DNA of 64,000 nt, taken from assembly GCA_050303415.1 (NCBI GenBank), contig JBNLBS010000015.1:1-64000 (forward strand). Reading direction: 5' to 3'. Positions 17,278 to 25,147 of the stretch are shown here, piece after piece. Made by a program: the position numbers and the translations under genes. Origin of the DNA: JBNLBS01 sp050303415 (GTDB lineage Bacteria > Pseudomonadota > Gammaproteobacteria > Methylococcales > Methylomonadaceae). The notes under the pieces were generated by a model, which was given only the letters and a program-made list of their open reading frames with translations, ran no database searches and was not told the origin of the DNA. Within the stretch, counting starts at the first letter, position 1, and each line of letters starts with the position of its first letter.

Positions 17278-17838
17278 TCAGTCAAAAGTATGTTCCTGAC
17301 AAATTTTCTCACTATCTGTCTTACTGAGATTTTCCTTGGTTAAACCACAATAAAAACCCTGTTCCTTCACGGTAAAATATTTACAGGTTTTACACAGACC
17401 AAAACTTTGTGACTTATTGGCTTTTTGTAATGCCGTGAGCGCATCAACAAACACATCTTCATAACTGGAAAAATCACTTTCCTGCAAAATTGAAGCCGCT
17501 TTAGTGAATAAGCTGGAAGGCTTGGCCTGCTCCAATATATTTTTACCCTTTTCAATCAGCTGTAAGTGCACCATGCGCTTATCATTTTTATCCTGAACTT
17601 TATGAATCAGGCCTTTTTTCACCATCAACAAAACAGTTTGCGAAACCGTACCGCGAGTCATACCCAAATAATTGGTTAACGCTGCCGGAGTATCGCTATA
17701 GCGATTACAGCGCGACAAATAATCCAGAATCTGCACATGCACTGGTTGCAGGCCCAATTCCGTACACCGCTTACGTTCTTCTGATCGTATCAAAGCGGCC
17801 ATACGTTCAATTAAATTAAAAACAGCAAATTTTTCCAT
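17278..17838 (-). CDS. MarR-family regulator with a C-terminal four-cysteine motif
   Basis: A 186-residue winged-helix regulator. Residues about 10-135 are a MarR domain, with the recognition helix near TNYLGMTRGTVSQTVLLMVKKG and the wing VQDKNDKRMVHLQL. Beyond the normal end of the family there is an extra tail of about 45 residues with Cys149, Cys152, Cys164 and Cys180 in a CxxC-x11-C-x15-C arrangement. This could bind an iron-sulfur cluster or zinc. I infer that the tail makes the repressor responsive to redox, metals or oxygen. Its targets are unknown; the secreted protein starting 118 bases away on the other strand is the closest candidate. Confidence 0.85.
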   Translation of the reverse strand: MEKFAVFNLIERMAALIRSEERKRCTELGLQPVHVQILDYLSRCNRYSDTPAALTNYLGMTRGTVSQTVLLMVKKGLIHKVQDKNDKRMVHLQLIEKGKNILEQAKPSSLFTKAASILQESDFSSYEDVFVDALTALQKANKSQSFGLCKTCKYFTVKEQGFYCGLTKENLSKTDSEKICQEHTFD

Positions 17839-17955
17839 GGCTACATCTTAAACACTGAATAATAGGTTGACAAATAAAGATATCATGAATTAAATTAATA
17901 GCGAATCGAAACTAAACGGATTTTTTAAATTTTCTGTTCTTAAACGGGGGTCAAA

Positions 17956-18675
17956 ATGAAAAAAATTCTTTTTTTAATCTGTTTAACAGTGAGTTTTAGC
18001 TGTATTGCTGCTACCAAAAGCACGACTCAAATCAATTCAAAAAAGGATGCAAAGATCAAGCCAGCCTTTGACATTGCCAACACTACGATATTTAAAGATG
18101 GTACTCATCTGGTATTTCGTCAGAAATTATACGGCACAGCGGGTAGCATAAAACCCGAATCAATTGGTCAGTTAGCCAACAGTAAAGTGGCCGGTTATGT
18201 CTGGCCGACCAATCTTGATACATCAACCGTCGGTTTTGCACCAAAACAGGGCATCCTGGCCCTGGCAGTTACCGCTCATCCAGATTTTGATGACACGCCG
18301 CTATTTGATGAAAATAATGACGGTGATAAAAATAATGATGGAAATGAATGGCATAGTCATTGGGTTGTTCTGGTCAATGATGACCAATGTGGTAAAGGCG
18401 CATTAAAAGTCAAAGATATCCCCGCCAATTCCAAACCTAAATTACCCAATACTGTTCCTGGTTTACCAATCCTGTTGGACAGTCCGGGTTTTAAACCTAA
18501 AACTTATGATAAATATATCGAGGTTCGTATTCCCCTGCTTAAAAGTAAGCAGTTTTCATATGATGGCGTCACTGCCTACTTAACTGTTAACAAACAAGGT
18601 AAAGCCCCACTGCTTTGTGTAACCAAAGTTAATGATATCGCTTCCGGCGATTTAAGCCTGCCCGGCTCATTATAG
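17956..18675 (+). CDS. Secreted protein of unknown function with an acidic Asn-Asp loop
   Basis: A 239-residue protein with an N-terminal signal peptide (residues about 1-18, ending SCIAA). A strong ribosome site, GGGGGT, lies 6 bases before the ATG. The middle contains DENNDGDKNNDGNEW, which resembles a calcium-binding DxDxDG-type loop, followed by HSHWVVLVNDDQC. There are three cysteines in the mature part. I do not recognise the family. It is divergent from the MarR gene and followed by a terminator, so it is a single-gene unit probably exported to the periplasm or beyond. Confidence 0.75.
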   Translation: MKKILFLICLTVSFSCIAATKSTTQINSKKDAKIKPAFDIANTTIFKDGTHLVFRQKLYGTAGSIKPESIGQLANSKVAGYVWPTNLDTSTVGFAPKQGILALAVTAHPDFDDTPLFDENNDGDKNNDGNEWHSHWVVLVNDDQCGKGALKVKDIPANSKPKLPNTVPGLPILLDSPGFKPKTYDKYIEVRIPLLKSKQFSYDGVTAYLTVNKQGKAPLLCVTKVNDIASGDLSLPGSL

Positions 18676-18697
18676 TAGTCCCCTTCAACCATTCTAT

Positions 18698-18723
18698 ACC
18701 GGCATTTATTGCCGGTTTTTTTG
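18698..18723 (+). terminator. Rho-independent terminator
   Basis: ACCGGCA (18698-18704) pairs with TGCCGGT (18710-18716) across a 5-base loop and runs into seven T. It ends the unit of the secreted protein. Confidence 0.85.
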
Positions 18724-18734
18724 GAAAAGTCCTT

Positions 18735-18995
18735 ATGACTATATCTTATGTCTTTGATACTTATGCTAAAACGGATAAGGGCAGAATTATGCATTTTAAT
18801 GTCGTTCTGGATGAAAACAATCAGGATAAAGCTATCCGACATGCCCAGCATTGGTTACATCGAATAAACCAAAAATCAGCCACTGTCACACCTTCAAACT
18901 GTATGCTTTGCCATAGCCTGGAAGTACCTGACTATATCCGTCAGGATATAGATAAATATGGTTATGCTATATTCAAGCTTGAAGGATGCCCATAA
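18735..18995 (+). CDS. DUF2024 family protein
   Basis: An 86-residue cytoplasmic protein of the DUF2024 family, which has no known function. Typical features are the beginning VFDTYAKTDKGRIMHFNVV, a helical segment DKAIRHAQHWL and the ending GYAIFKLEGCP. A CxxCH-like pattern, CMLCHS, lies at about residues 56-61. In a cytoplasmic protein this would not carry haem and may bind a metal instead. It starts 12 bases after the terminator above, so it has either its own promoter or readthrough transcription. Confidence 0.75.
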   Translation: MTISYVFDTYAKTDKGRIMHFNVVLDENNQDKAIRHAQHWLHRINQKSATVTPSNCMLCHSLEVPDYIRQDIDKYGYAIFKLEGCP

Positions 18996-19064
18996 TTTCC
19001 ATTATAAATCAGATTATTATAAACATATTTCTTTCACGGTTTAAATTATAGCGGTATATTTTTC

Positions 19065-19092
19065 TTGCCTTGTCAGTCTTTACATCTATAAT
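19065..19092 (+). promoter_or_regulatory. Sigma-70 promoter for the B12 riboswitch unit
   Basis: TTGCCT at 19065-19070 and a perfect TATAAT at 19087-19092 with a spacer of 16 bases. The expected transcript would start near 19099, just where the riboswitch begins. Confidence 0.65.
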
Positions 19093-19102
19093 AACCGCTT
19101 AC

Positions 19103-19293
19103 TTTCTGGTGCCCGAGAGCTATCCGCTTTAGGGTTAAACGGGAAGTCGGTGCGCACCAAAACAGTGCAATTCCGACGCTGCCCCCGCAACGGTAAATAA
19201 GTAAAAGATCAGTATTCATACCACTGTGCTTTTGGCATGGGAAGGTTACAGATCAGGCCTACAGCCACTTATGAGCCCGGAGACCGGCCCGAA
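19103..19293 (+). promoter_or_regulatory. Cobalamin (adenosylcobalamin) riboswitch
   Basis: An RNA leader that binds cobalamin and shuts down the B12 receptor gene when the vitamin is plentiful. The conserved elements appear in order: GGTGCCCGAGAG near 19108, GGGAAGTCGGTGC (19141-19153), the CCCCCGCAACGGTA core (19182-19196) and the B12 box GAGCCCGGAGACCGGCC (19273-19289). The first three lie in the aptamer core, and the last pairs with the core to form the ligand pocket. About 150 bases separate it from the start codon, enough for an expression platform. The GC-rich stretch around 19300-19322 may be part of that. Confidence 0.95.
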
Positions 19294-19439
19294 AGCTATT
19301 CGGTGCAGCGGCGGGCTGTTTACGAAAAGCGATAGCCTCTCCAGACTTCACTTTCGTATCCCTTGCTTTCCTCTGTGATTACTGCCTCATAAACAATTGA
19401 GGTATTTAACCTTTTTGCGCGGGCGGCGCAGAGGAAAAT

Positions 19440-21287
19440 ATGCAAAAATTATTATTAAGTCCACTGGTTTTCGTCGGTTTTCATTCTCATGTTTTTGCCG
19501 AGGAAAATCTATCCTTACCCCCAATGACTGTTACTTCAACCCGAACCCAGCAAAACAGCCAATTAATCTCCACCACCCTTATTACACGTCAGGACCTGGT
19601 TCGTCGTCAGGTTACTACGGTTGAAGAGGCATTACGCGGTATTGCCGGTATCAATATCACTAATAACGGTGGCACGGGCAAAAACACGTCCATTTTTTTA
19701 CGCGGCACAAACTCCGACCATGTTTTAGTACTAATTGATGGTATTCGTACCGGTTCGGCGACCACCGGGACAACCGCTTTTCAGTACTTACCAATCAATG
19801 AAATCGACAGTATCGAAGTCGTACGCGGGCCAAAATCGAGCCTGTACGGTTCGGAAGCATTGGGTGGTATTATCCATATACGTACCCGCCAAGGCGCACA
19901 AAGCGCCTTTAAACCGACGTTAACGGCTACAACCGGAAGTCATGATCTTTATGGCGGTTCAGCCGGTGTCTCCGGACATTATAAAAACACCTGGTATAAC
20001 CTGAATATCAGTCATCAGGAAACAGATGGTTTTGATGCCTGTTTAAGCGATTCAACCTTCGGCTGTAACCCGAACAGAGCTAATAATGAAAGAGATTCCG
20101 ACGGTTTCCGTAACTTGTCCGGAAGTTTTAAACTGGGGCACAAATTTTCTGATCGCATAAATATGGAAGCTCATGCCTTATATAGTGACGGCAATACCGA
20201 GTTTGACGGCGGCTCGCAAAATCAGTCCGATTTTATGCAACGCAGTTTCGGCGGACAAATTAACTTCCAAGCTGCCGATTTCTGGTCTATGCATCTAAAA
20301 GGTGGTGAAAGCAGGGACAAAGCTAAAAGTAAACTTAACGGCGACTATACCAGCCATTTTAATACCCAGCGCATCAGCTTTTCAGCCCAGAATGATTTTA
20401 CTCTGGCTAAGGATCATATTTTTACCGTGGGTTACGATTATTTGGACGATAAAGTCAAAAGCTCAACCAAGTATTCCGAATCGTCGCGGGATAATCATGG
20501 CCTTTATGCCCAGTACCAGGGACAGTTCTATAATAATGAACTGATCCTGAGTTTTCGTAACGACCAAAATCAGCAGTTCGACCACCATAACACCTGGAGT
20601 GCGGCCTGGGGCTATCATTATGAAGAGCTGACTCTTTCCGCCTCTTATGCCACTGCTTATAAAGCACCCACCTTTAATGATTTGTACTGGCCAGCCAACC
20701 CATTTTTTTCTGGCAATCCGGATTTATCCCCAGAACGCTCGCGAAGTTATGAACTGGGCCTGCAAGGAGAACATGACTGGGGCGGTTGGTCGATTAACGG
20801 CTACCTAACTTATATCAGCGACCTGATTGCTTATGACAGCAGTACGTTCTCCAATAACAATCTTTCCAAAGCCAGAATTAAAGGCTTGGAATTAACTTTG
20901 TACAGTCGTTTGTTTGATTTTGATATTCAATCCAATCTTACTTTAATAAAGCCGGAAAACCTGTCAAAAGACCAAAATAAAGGCAATATTCTGCCCAGGC
21001 GAGCACAAACGACTTTTCGCCTGGATATCGACCGACGATTGTATGAAAAATTTTCTGTCGGCTCCACTCTTACAATTGAAGGCCGTCGTTTCGACAACCT
21101 TTCAAACAGCAAACGTGTATCCGGCTTCGCTACACTGGATTTAAGGGCCGAATATGAAATTCTGGACAATTTAGTGTTTCAGGCCAAAATCAATAATGTG
21201 CTAAACAAACATTACCAAACGATTCCCGGTTATCAGGCCGACAATCTGAACCTGTTGTTTAACCTTCGTTACACACCCGATGTTTAA
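19440..21287 (+). CDS. btuB: TonB-dependent vitamin B12 receptor, BtuB-like
   Basis: A 615-residue outer-membrane receptor. The N-terminus is a signal peptide ending near VFA-EEN, followed by a TonB-box-like region (PPMTVTSTRTQQ), the plug domain (TVEEALRGIAGINITNNGGT, FLRGTNSDHVLVLIDGIR, IEVVRGPKSSLYGSEALGGIIHI split over residues 85-150) and a 22-strand barrel ending in NLLFNLRYTPDV with a terminal hydrophobic strand. The length matches BtuB. AGAGGA precedes the ATG by 6 bases. The riboswitch upstream is the main evidence that the ligand is a corrinoid and not a siderophore. Confidence 0.93.
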   Translation: MQKLLLSPLVFVGFHSHVFAEENLSLPPMTVTSTRTQQNSQLISTTLITRQDLVRRQVTTVEEALRGIAGINITNNGGTGKNTSIFLRGTNSDHVLVLIDGIRTGSATTGTTAFQYLPINEIDSIEVVRGPKSSLYGSEALGGIIHIRTRQGAQSAFKPTLTATTGSHDLYGGSAGVSGHYKNTWYNLNISHQETDGFDACLSDSTFGCNPNRANNERDSDGFRNLSGSFKLGHKFSDRINMEAHALYSDGNTEFDGGSQNQSDFMQRSFGGQINFQAADFWSMHLKGGESRDKAKSKLNGDYTSHFNTQRISFSAQNDFTLAKDHIFTVGYDYLDDKVKSSTKYSESSRDNHGLYAQYQGQFYNNELILSFRNDQNQQFDHHNTWSAAWGYHYEELTLSASYATAYKAPTFNDLYWPANPFFSGNPDLSPERSRSYELGLQGEHDWGGWSINGYLTYISDLIAYDSSTFSNNNLSKARIKGLELTLYSRLFDFDIQSNLTLIKPENLSKDQNKGNILPRRAQTTFRLDIDRRLYEKFSVGSTLTIEGRRFDNLSNSKRVSGFATLDLRAEYEILDNLVFQAKINNVLNKHYQTIPGYQADNLNLLFNLRYTPDV

Positions 21288-21305
21288 TCCAAAAGGAGAT
21301 ATACC

Positions 21306-21884
21306 ATGTCTACAATTACCCGTATGAGCCAGTTTTATTTAGGCACCCTTGCCTTAATACTATTAATGCTTCTGACCCGCTCACATCATTTCAGTACCAC
21401 TATTGCATTACCGGATGCATCCTTGGCCGTTTTCTTTTTCGCTGGTTTATGGTTTAGTAGGGCCAGTCTGTTTATTGCCTTAGTGGCATTGGCGGTATTA
21501 ATCGACTATGTTGCTATCACACATTTTGGTGTCAGTGATTTTTGCATATCGCAAGCCTACGTCTTTCTGCTGCCGGCTTATAGCTGTATGTGGCTGGCCG
21601 GCAAATGGTGTCAAAAATATGAAGCCCTGCAACTGAATAATTTTGCCATACAACTAACCCTGATGAGCCTTGCCACTACCGGCGCATTCATTATTTCCAA
21701 CGGAAGCTTCTATCTTTGGTCGGGCCGCTATCCCAATAACAACTGGGATCAATACTTCGAACGTGTGTTTATGTATTACCCGCCTTACCTAAGCGCTACT
21801 TTTATTTATGTGGTAACGATTCTTACCGTTGTAAAATTAATCAAATTACATCCTGCACTCAATAACGCCAATAAAACTGTTTAG
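21306..21884 (+). CDS. Small membrane protein linked to B12 uptake
   Basis: A 192-residue inner-membrane protein with about five to six membrane segments. It starts 18 bases after btuB behind AAGGAG, so it belongs to the riboswitch-controlled unit. The size and context match the solitary ECF-type S-components (BtuM) or the small uncharacterised proteins (called BtuN in subsystem annotations) found after btuB in proteobacteria lacking the ABC transporter BtuCDF. Cysteines lie in the middle of the chain (SDFCISQAY and AYSCMW); BtuM uses a cysteine to ligate cobalt. The assignment to BtuM or BtuN is inference. No btuC, btuD or btuF genes are in the window. Confidence 0.65.
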   Translation: MSTITRMSQFYLGTLALILLMLLTRSHHFSTTIALPDASLAVFFFAGLWFSRASLFIALVALAVLIDYVAITHFGVSDFCISQAYVFLLPAYSCMWLAGKWCQKYEALQLNNFAIQLTLMSLATTGAFIISNGSFYLWSGRYPNNNWDQYFERVFMYYPPYLSATFIYVVTILTVVKLIKLHPALNNANKTV

Positions 21885-21900
21885 CCATTTTTTAATTCAA

Positions 21901-21930
21901 CCTGAAGTCTTCAATAAATAAGGCTTCAGG
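21901..21930 (+). terminator. Hairpin ending the B12 unit
   Basis: CCTGAAG (21901-21907) pairs with CTTCAGG (21924-21930) over a 16-base loop, 16 bases after the stop codon. A T-rich stretch (TTTCTTATATTCTTT) follows at some distance. Confidence 0.5.
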
Positions 21931-22050
21931 TAATGATTTCTTATATTCTTTAAAAAAACTCTTTACGTTGGCTTAATTCATCCTTTATCTAGAAAATAAA
22001 GGTCACTTGCATTTTTTAAATGATTAGTAATTTTGAAATTCCATTTGTTG

Positions 22051-23895
22051 TTATTTTAATTCGGAAATTCTTAATTTTGCATTTCTACTCTGTTGCTCAA
22101 ACCATTTTTTTAAATAATTTCGAATAGGTTTCGCAATGAAAATCTGAGGATTAGAGTGTTTTGGTTCATTATTCACCATCTCTTTTTCCTCCCATTCATA
22201 GACTAACTTTTTTGCTTTTTTAAATGCCATTTCAAAAGAAGATGAATCTGTTAATGCCTCTTTAAAAAAAGCCCGACCAAAATAAGTCATATCCGCCTTG
22301 TCAGAACATCCAAAGGAAGTCCTGTTAAATGCGGCAGCTGTCATGATCAAAGTGTGCTCATCTTTTAAAAAGGGAATAAATCCGCCGGAATAACAAGCTG
22401 AAATTACAACTACTTTCCAGCGAATAGGCAGGGGTTTGATGATTTCCGCTAAACGTTTTGCTGATAAATCAGGCAAAGAAAGTCCATGTTGATCAATCGA
22501 TATTTTATGTGTTTTTGAGCCATGACTGGTTAAGTACAAAAATAAAATATCTTTTTTTGAATCCATTTTTTTTGCCATTTCTGTTAAAACCATTTCGACA
22601 CTAGTCACTGTTGCTAAAGGAATTGTTTCGATAGTTTTAGGATTGTTAACTAAAATGGCCGAACGCCCCTTGGTATCAAATTCATCATCAAATAATTGCT
22701 GAACATAACGAACCTCCTTATAAAAAACATCCTGTTTTCCATCACTTGCTATACCGACAAAATATAATTTAATCTGCTTTTGGTCAGTTTCCAATATATT
22801 ATCTATTGTGTTTTCAAGCAGTTGATTCTGTACATAAAGTGCCTTTTCTGTATTTAACTCCCTTGGATCAGGCTGTGAACCATCCCCTATATACCTTCCG
22901 TAGCGCCATATTCCGGTTAATCCAGTTTTCCCTTCTACCGGAGCAGCATAAGTTAAAATGCCACTGCCATTGTAATTGCCATAGCTAAATTGACCTTCGT
23001 AGCGATCTCCATTTGATAAAAGCAAAATGCCCTGACCGTTGAATGCCCAATCTTTAAATTCACCTTCATAGAAGCGCCCGTCCTTGGCTTTAAAAATACC
23101 TTTTCCGGTAAAAGAACCGGCTACAAAATCTCCTTTAAACAAATCACCTTTATTAGAGTTATAAAGCCCTTTTCCTTCATATCTCCAATCTTTAAATCCA
23201 CCTTCATAGCGATTGCCTTCGGGATCAATATAAATACCTTGTCCGTTTAGTTTGCCTTCAAAAAAACTACCTTCATATATGTGTTTGTCTGCTGAAATAT
23301 ATATGCCTTTACCATGCCATTTATCTTTATTAAAATGACCTCTATATATATCACCATTGGAATAATGAATCTCGCCATCACCATGATAATGTCCCTGTTC
23401 AAAAGTACCGTTATAAACATCCCCTTCTGAAATATTAAGTAAGCCATACCCCTCATAACGTCCATTTTTGAACTGACCGACATAATAGGAACCTTCTTCA
23501 AAATCCCACCTGCCATGGCCGTTAAATTGATAATTTTTAACCTCCCCTTTATATTTTGCCCCATCATTAAGAGTTATTTCTCCTTGTCCGGTAAATACAC
23601 CTTCAACAAACTGACCTTCGTAGATTGTGCCATTAGCAGCTTTATGTATTCCAAATCCATGAAATAGGCCTTGCTGAAATTGACCTTGATAGCTGGCGCC
23701 ATTTTTCCAGACTATTTTTCCTTTTCCAGAAAACAGATTATCTTTAAGCTCTCCATAATAACGTCCTCCATCTGGTAACAGCACAGATGGCGAAAAAATT
23801 TTAGTTTCAATATCTGAACTAATAGTTATTAAATAAATACTTGTTATGAAGATACTCAAAGCAAGACTTTTATATGCTAATACTCTATTAATCAT
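22051..23895 (-). CDS. MORN-repeat protein with C-terminal C13 (legumain/caspase-fold) peptidase domain
   Basis: A 614-residue protein with three parts. A hydrophobic segment at about residues 8-26 is a signal anchor. Residues about 40-330 contain 12-13 MORN repeats of about 23 residues (pattern Y-x-G-x-F, then G-x-G). Residues about 365-590 form a caspase-like fold of the peptidase C13 type, with the catalytic His458 in YLTSHGS and Cys501 in ISACYSGGF, followed by TAAAFNRTSFGC and TYFGRAFFKEAL. MORN repeats bind lipids or serve as scaffolds, so the peptidase would be displayed outside the inner membrane. The substrate is unknown. It is a single gene with no clear operon partner. The catalytic dyad is intact, so activity is likely. 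Confidence 0.88.
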   Translation of the reverse strand: MINRVLAYKSLALSIFITSIYLITISSDIETKIFSPSVLLPDGGRYYGELKDNLFSGKGKIVWKNGASYQGQFQQGLFHGFGIHKAANGTIYEGQFVEGVFTGQGEITLNDGAKYKGEVKNYQFNGHGRWDFEEGSYYVGQFKNGRYEGYGLLNISEGDVYNGTFEQGHYHGDGEIHYSNGDIYRGHFNKDKWHGKGIYISADKHIYEGSFFEGKLNGQGIYIDPEGNRYEGGFKDWRYEGKGLYNSNKGDLFKGDFVAGSFTGKGIFKAKDGRFYEGEFKDWAFNGQGILLLSNGDRYEGQFSYGNYNGSGILTYAAPVEGKTGLTGIWRYGRYIGDGSQPDPRELNTEKALYVQNQLLENTIDNILETDQKQIKLYFVGIASDGKQDVFYKEVRYVQQLFDDEFDTKGRSAILVNNPKTIETIPLATVTSVEMVLTEMAKKMDSKKDILFLYLTSHGSKTHKISIDQHGLSLPDLSAKRLAEIIKPLPIRWKVVVISACYSGGFIPFLKDEHTLIMTAAAFNRTSFGCSDKADMTYFGRAFFKEALTDSSSFEMAFKKAKKLVYEWEEKEMVNNEPKHSNPQIFIAKPIRNYLKKWFEQQSRNAKLRISELK

Positions 23896-24294
23896 TTTTA
23901 ATGACCTGTTTATAACCGAAAAAAATAATTTTCATAAAATGAGTGGTGGAAAGATTAATGGATTTATACTGAAAAACTCAGATTTATTATTGTTTAATCA
24001 GAAAATAAGTACTCTTCAGACTAATTCAGCACAACCTTATATCTCTATTAAACCGAAATACTGAGAATTACACCAAAATAACAGATAGACTGAGGGGTTT
24101 AAACAAACAATTCCTGATACAAGGATTCCAATACTGAAAACGTGATTTTTATCGCGTTTTTAAGACTACACTTTATTTTACATTGATATATTTTTTGTGA
24201 ATCACATCTCATATCTCGCCATGAATAGCTATAATTAAAGCCGCGTGTTTTTAATTCGCTTTAGTTTTTTTAAAAATTTGGATTCATATCAGCA
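23896..24294. other. AT-rich intergenic region between divergent genes
   Basis: About 400 bases between the divergent MORN-peptidase gene and the haem-motif membrane protein. I find no convincing gene. There is a hairpin, AAAACGTGAT (24137-24146) with ATCGCGTTTT (24151-24160), with one G-T pair and a following T, which could be a weak terminator or an operator. Promoters for both genes should lie here but are not distinct. Confidence 0.4.
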
Positions 24295-25071
24295 ATGAAC
24301 AATAGCAACACCGACCTTAAACCTTTCAACCTCTGCAACATGGGGATGTCATTAAAACTGCTTTTTACCGGTTATTTAATCACCATTGGTACCGGCTATG
24401 TCGTTGCTTTGATTCAAATATTGTTTACTCACGGCATGGCCGATGGCCAATTCGGTTTATCGTTAAATGATATTGTTTATAGTTATTATGGCGATCGTTC
24501 AGGTTCTACCTTGGAATCTAAACTCAACGGCTCGATGAAATCAAACGCTCCCGATGAAGAGCGCTTTGAAATTATTCAGTGGGTACGCGATGGCGCCAAA
24601 GAAAAATCATTTAACAAGGAAATAAAACCGATTTTTGAAAAACGATGCATTGGATGTCACAACAAAAATAATAGTTATCTGCCAAATTTTAATCAATTTA
24701 ACGTGATTAAAAAACTGGCCGCATCGGATGAAGGGGCAACCTTTAAATCACTAACCCGAGTTTCACATATCCATTTGTTTGGCATCAGCTTTATCTTCAT
24801 GTTTGTATGTCTGATATTCAGCTTTAGTACCGGCGTACCCGGCAAATATAAATATACCGCCATCGTTATGCCCTATTTATTTCTATTGGTTGATATTGCC
24901 TCTTGGTGGTTAACCAAATTAAACCCGCATTTTGCTTTACTGGTTGTCCTTGCCGGAGCAGGTTTAGCCCTGGCATTCAGTTTTATGTGGTGTGTTTCCA
25001 TGTATCAAATGTGGGTTTTGGGTTGTTTTAAAAAAGTTCACGATCGTCGCCAAGCCATTATGAGAGATTAA
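24295..25071 (+). CDS. Membrane protein with a single c-type haem motif
   Basis: A 258-residue inner-membrane protein with about four membrane segments: one near residues 19-42 and three after residue 150. The loop between the first and second contains CIGCH at 118-122, a CxxCH haem-c site, in the context FEKRCIGCHNKNN typical of membrane-attached cytochromes. An amphipathic region with acidic residues precedes it. With one N-terminal segment, the haem loop should be periplasmic, where haem is attached. HIHLFGISF at about 153 could supply a distal ligand. I do not know a named family. It lies 76 bases before the haem-motif chemoreceptor and may act with it. Confidence 0.75.
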   Translation: MNNSNTDLKPFNLCNMGMSLKLLFTGYLITIGTGYVVALIQILFTHGMADGQFGLSLNDIVYSYYGDRSGSTLESKLNGSMKSNAPDEERFEIIQWVRDGAKEKSFNKEIKPIFEKRCIGCHNKNNSYLPNFNQFNVIKKLAASDEGATFKSLTRVSHIHLFGISFIFMFVCLIFSFSTGVPGKYKYTAIVMPYLFLLVDIASWWLTKLNPHFALLVVLAGAGLALAFSFMWCVSMYQMWVLGCFKKVHDRRQAIMRD

Positions 25072-25147
25072 TTCTTTCAAATTAAAACTAATAAATTAAC
25101 CTCTTGTGCCGAACTGATTTATACATCTATATAATGGAATAAAACTG

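Noticed and set aside
18895..18935. CxxCH-type motif in the DUF2024 protein, considered as a haem-c site
   Set aside because: The protein has no signal peptide or membrane segment, so the haem attachment machinery would not reach it. A metal site or chance is more likely.
19397..19624. A short frame overlapping the start of btuB
   Set aside because: It begins in the riboswitch expression region, overlaps the receptor start in another phase and encodes a low-complexity peptide.
22900..23800. Regularly spaced repeats about 69 bases long, considered as a CRISPR-like array
   Set aside because: The repeats are divergent at DNA level and correspond to in-frame 23-residue MORN units of one protein. 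There are no identical direct repeats with unique spacers.
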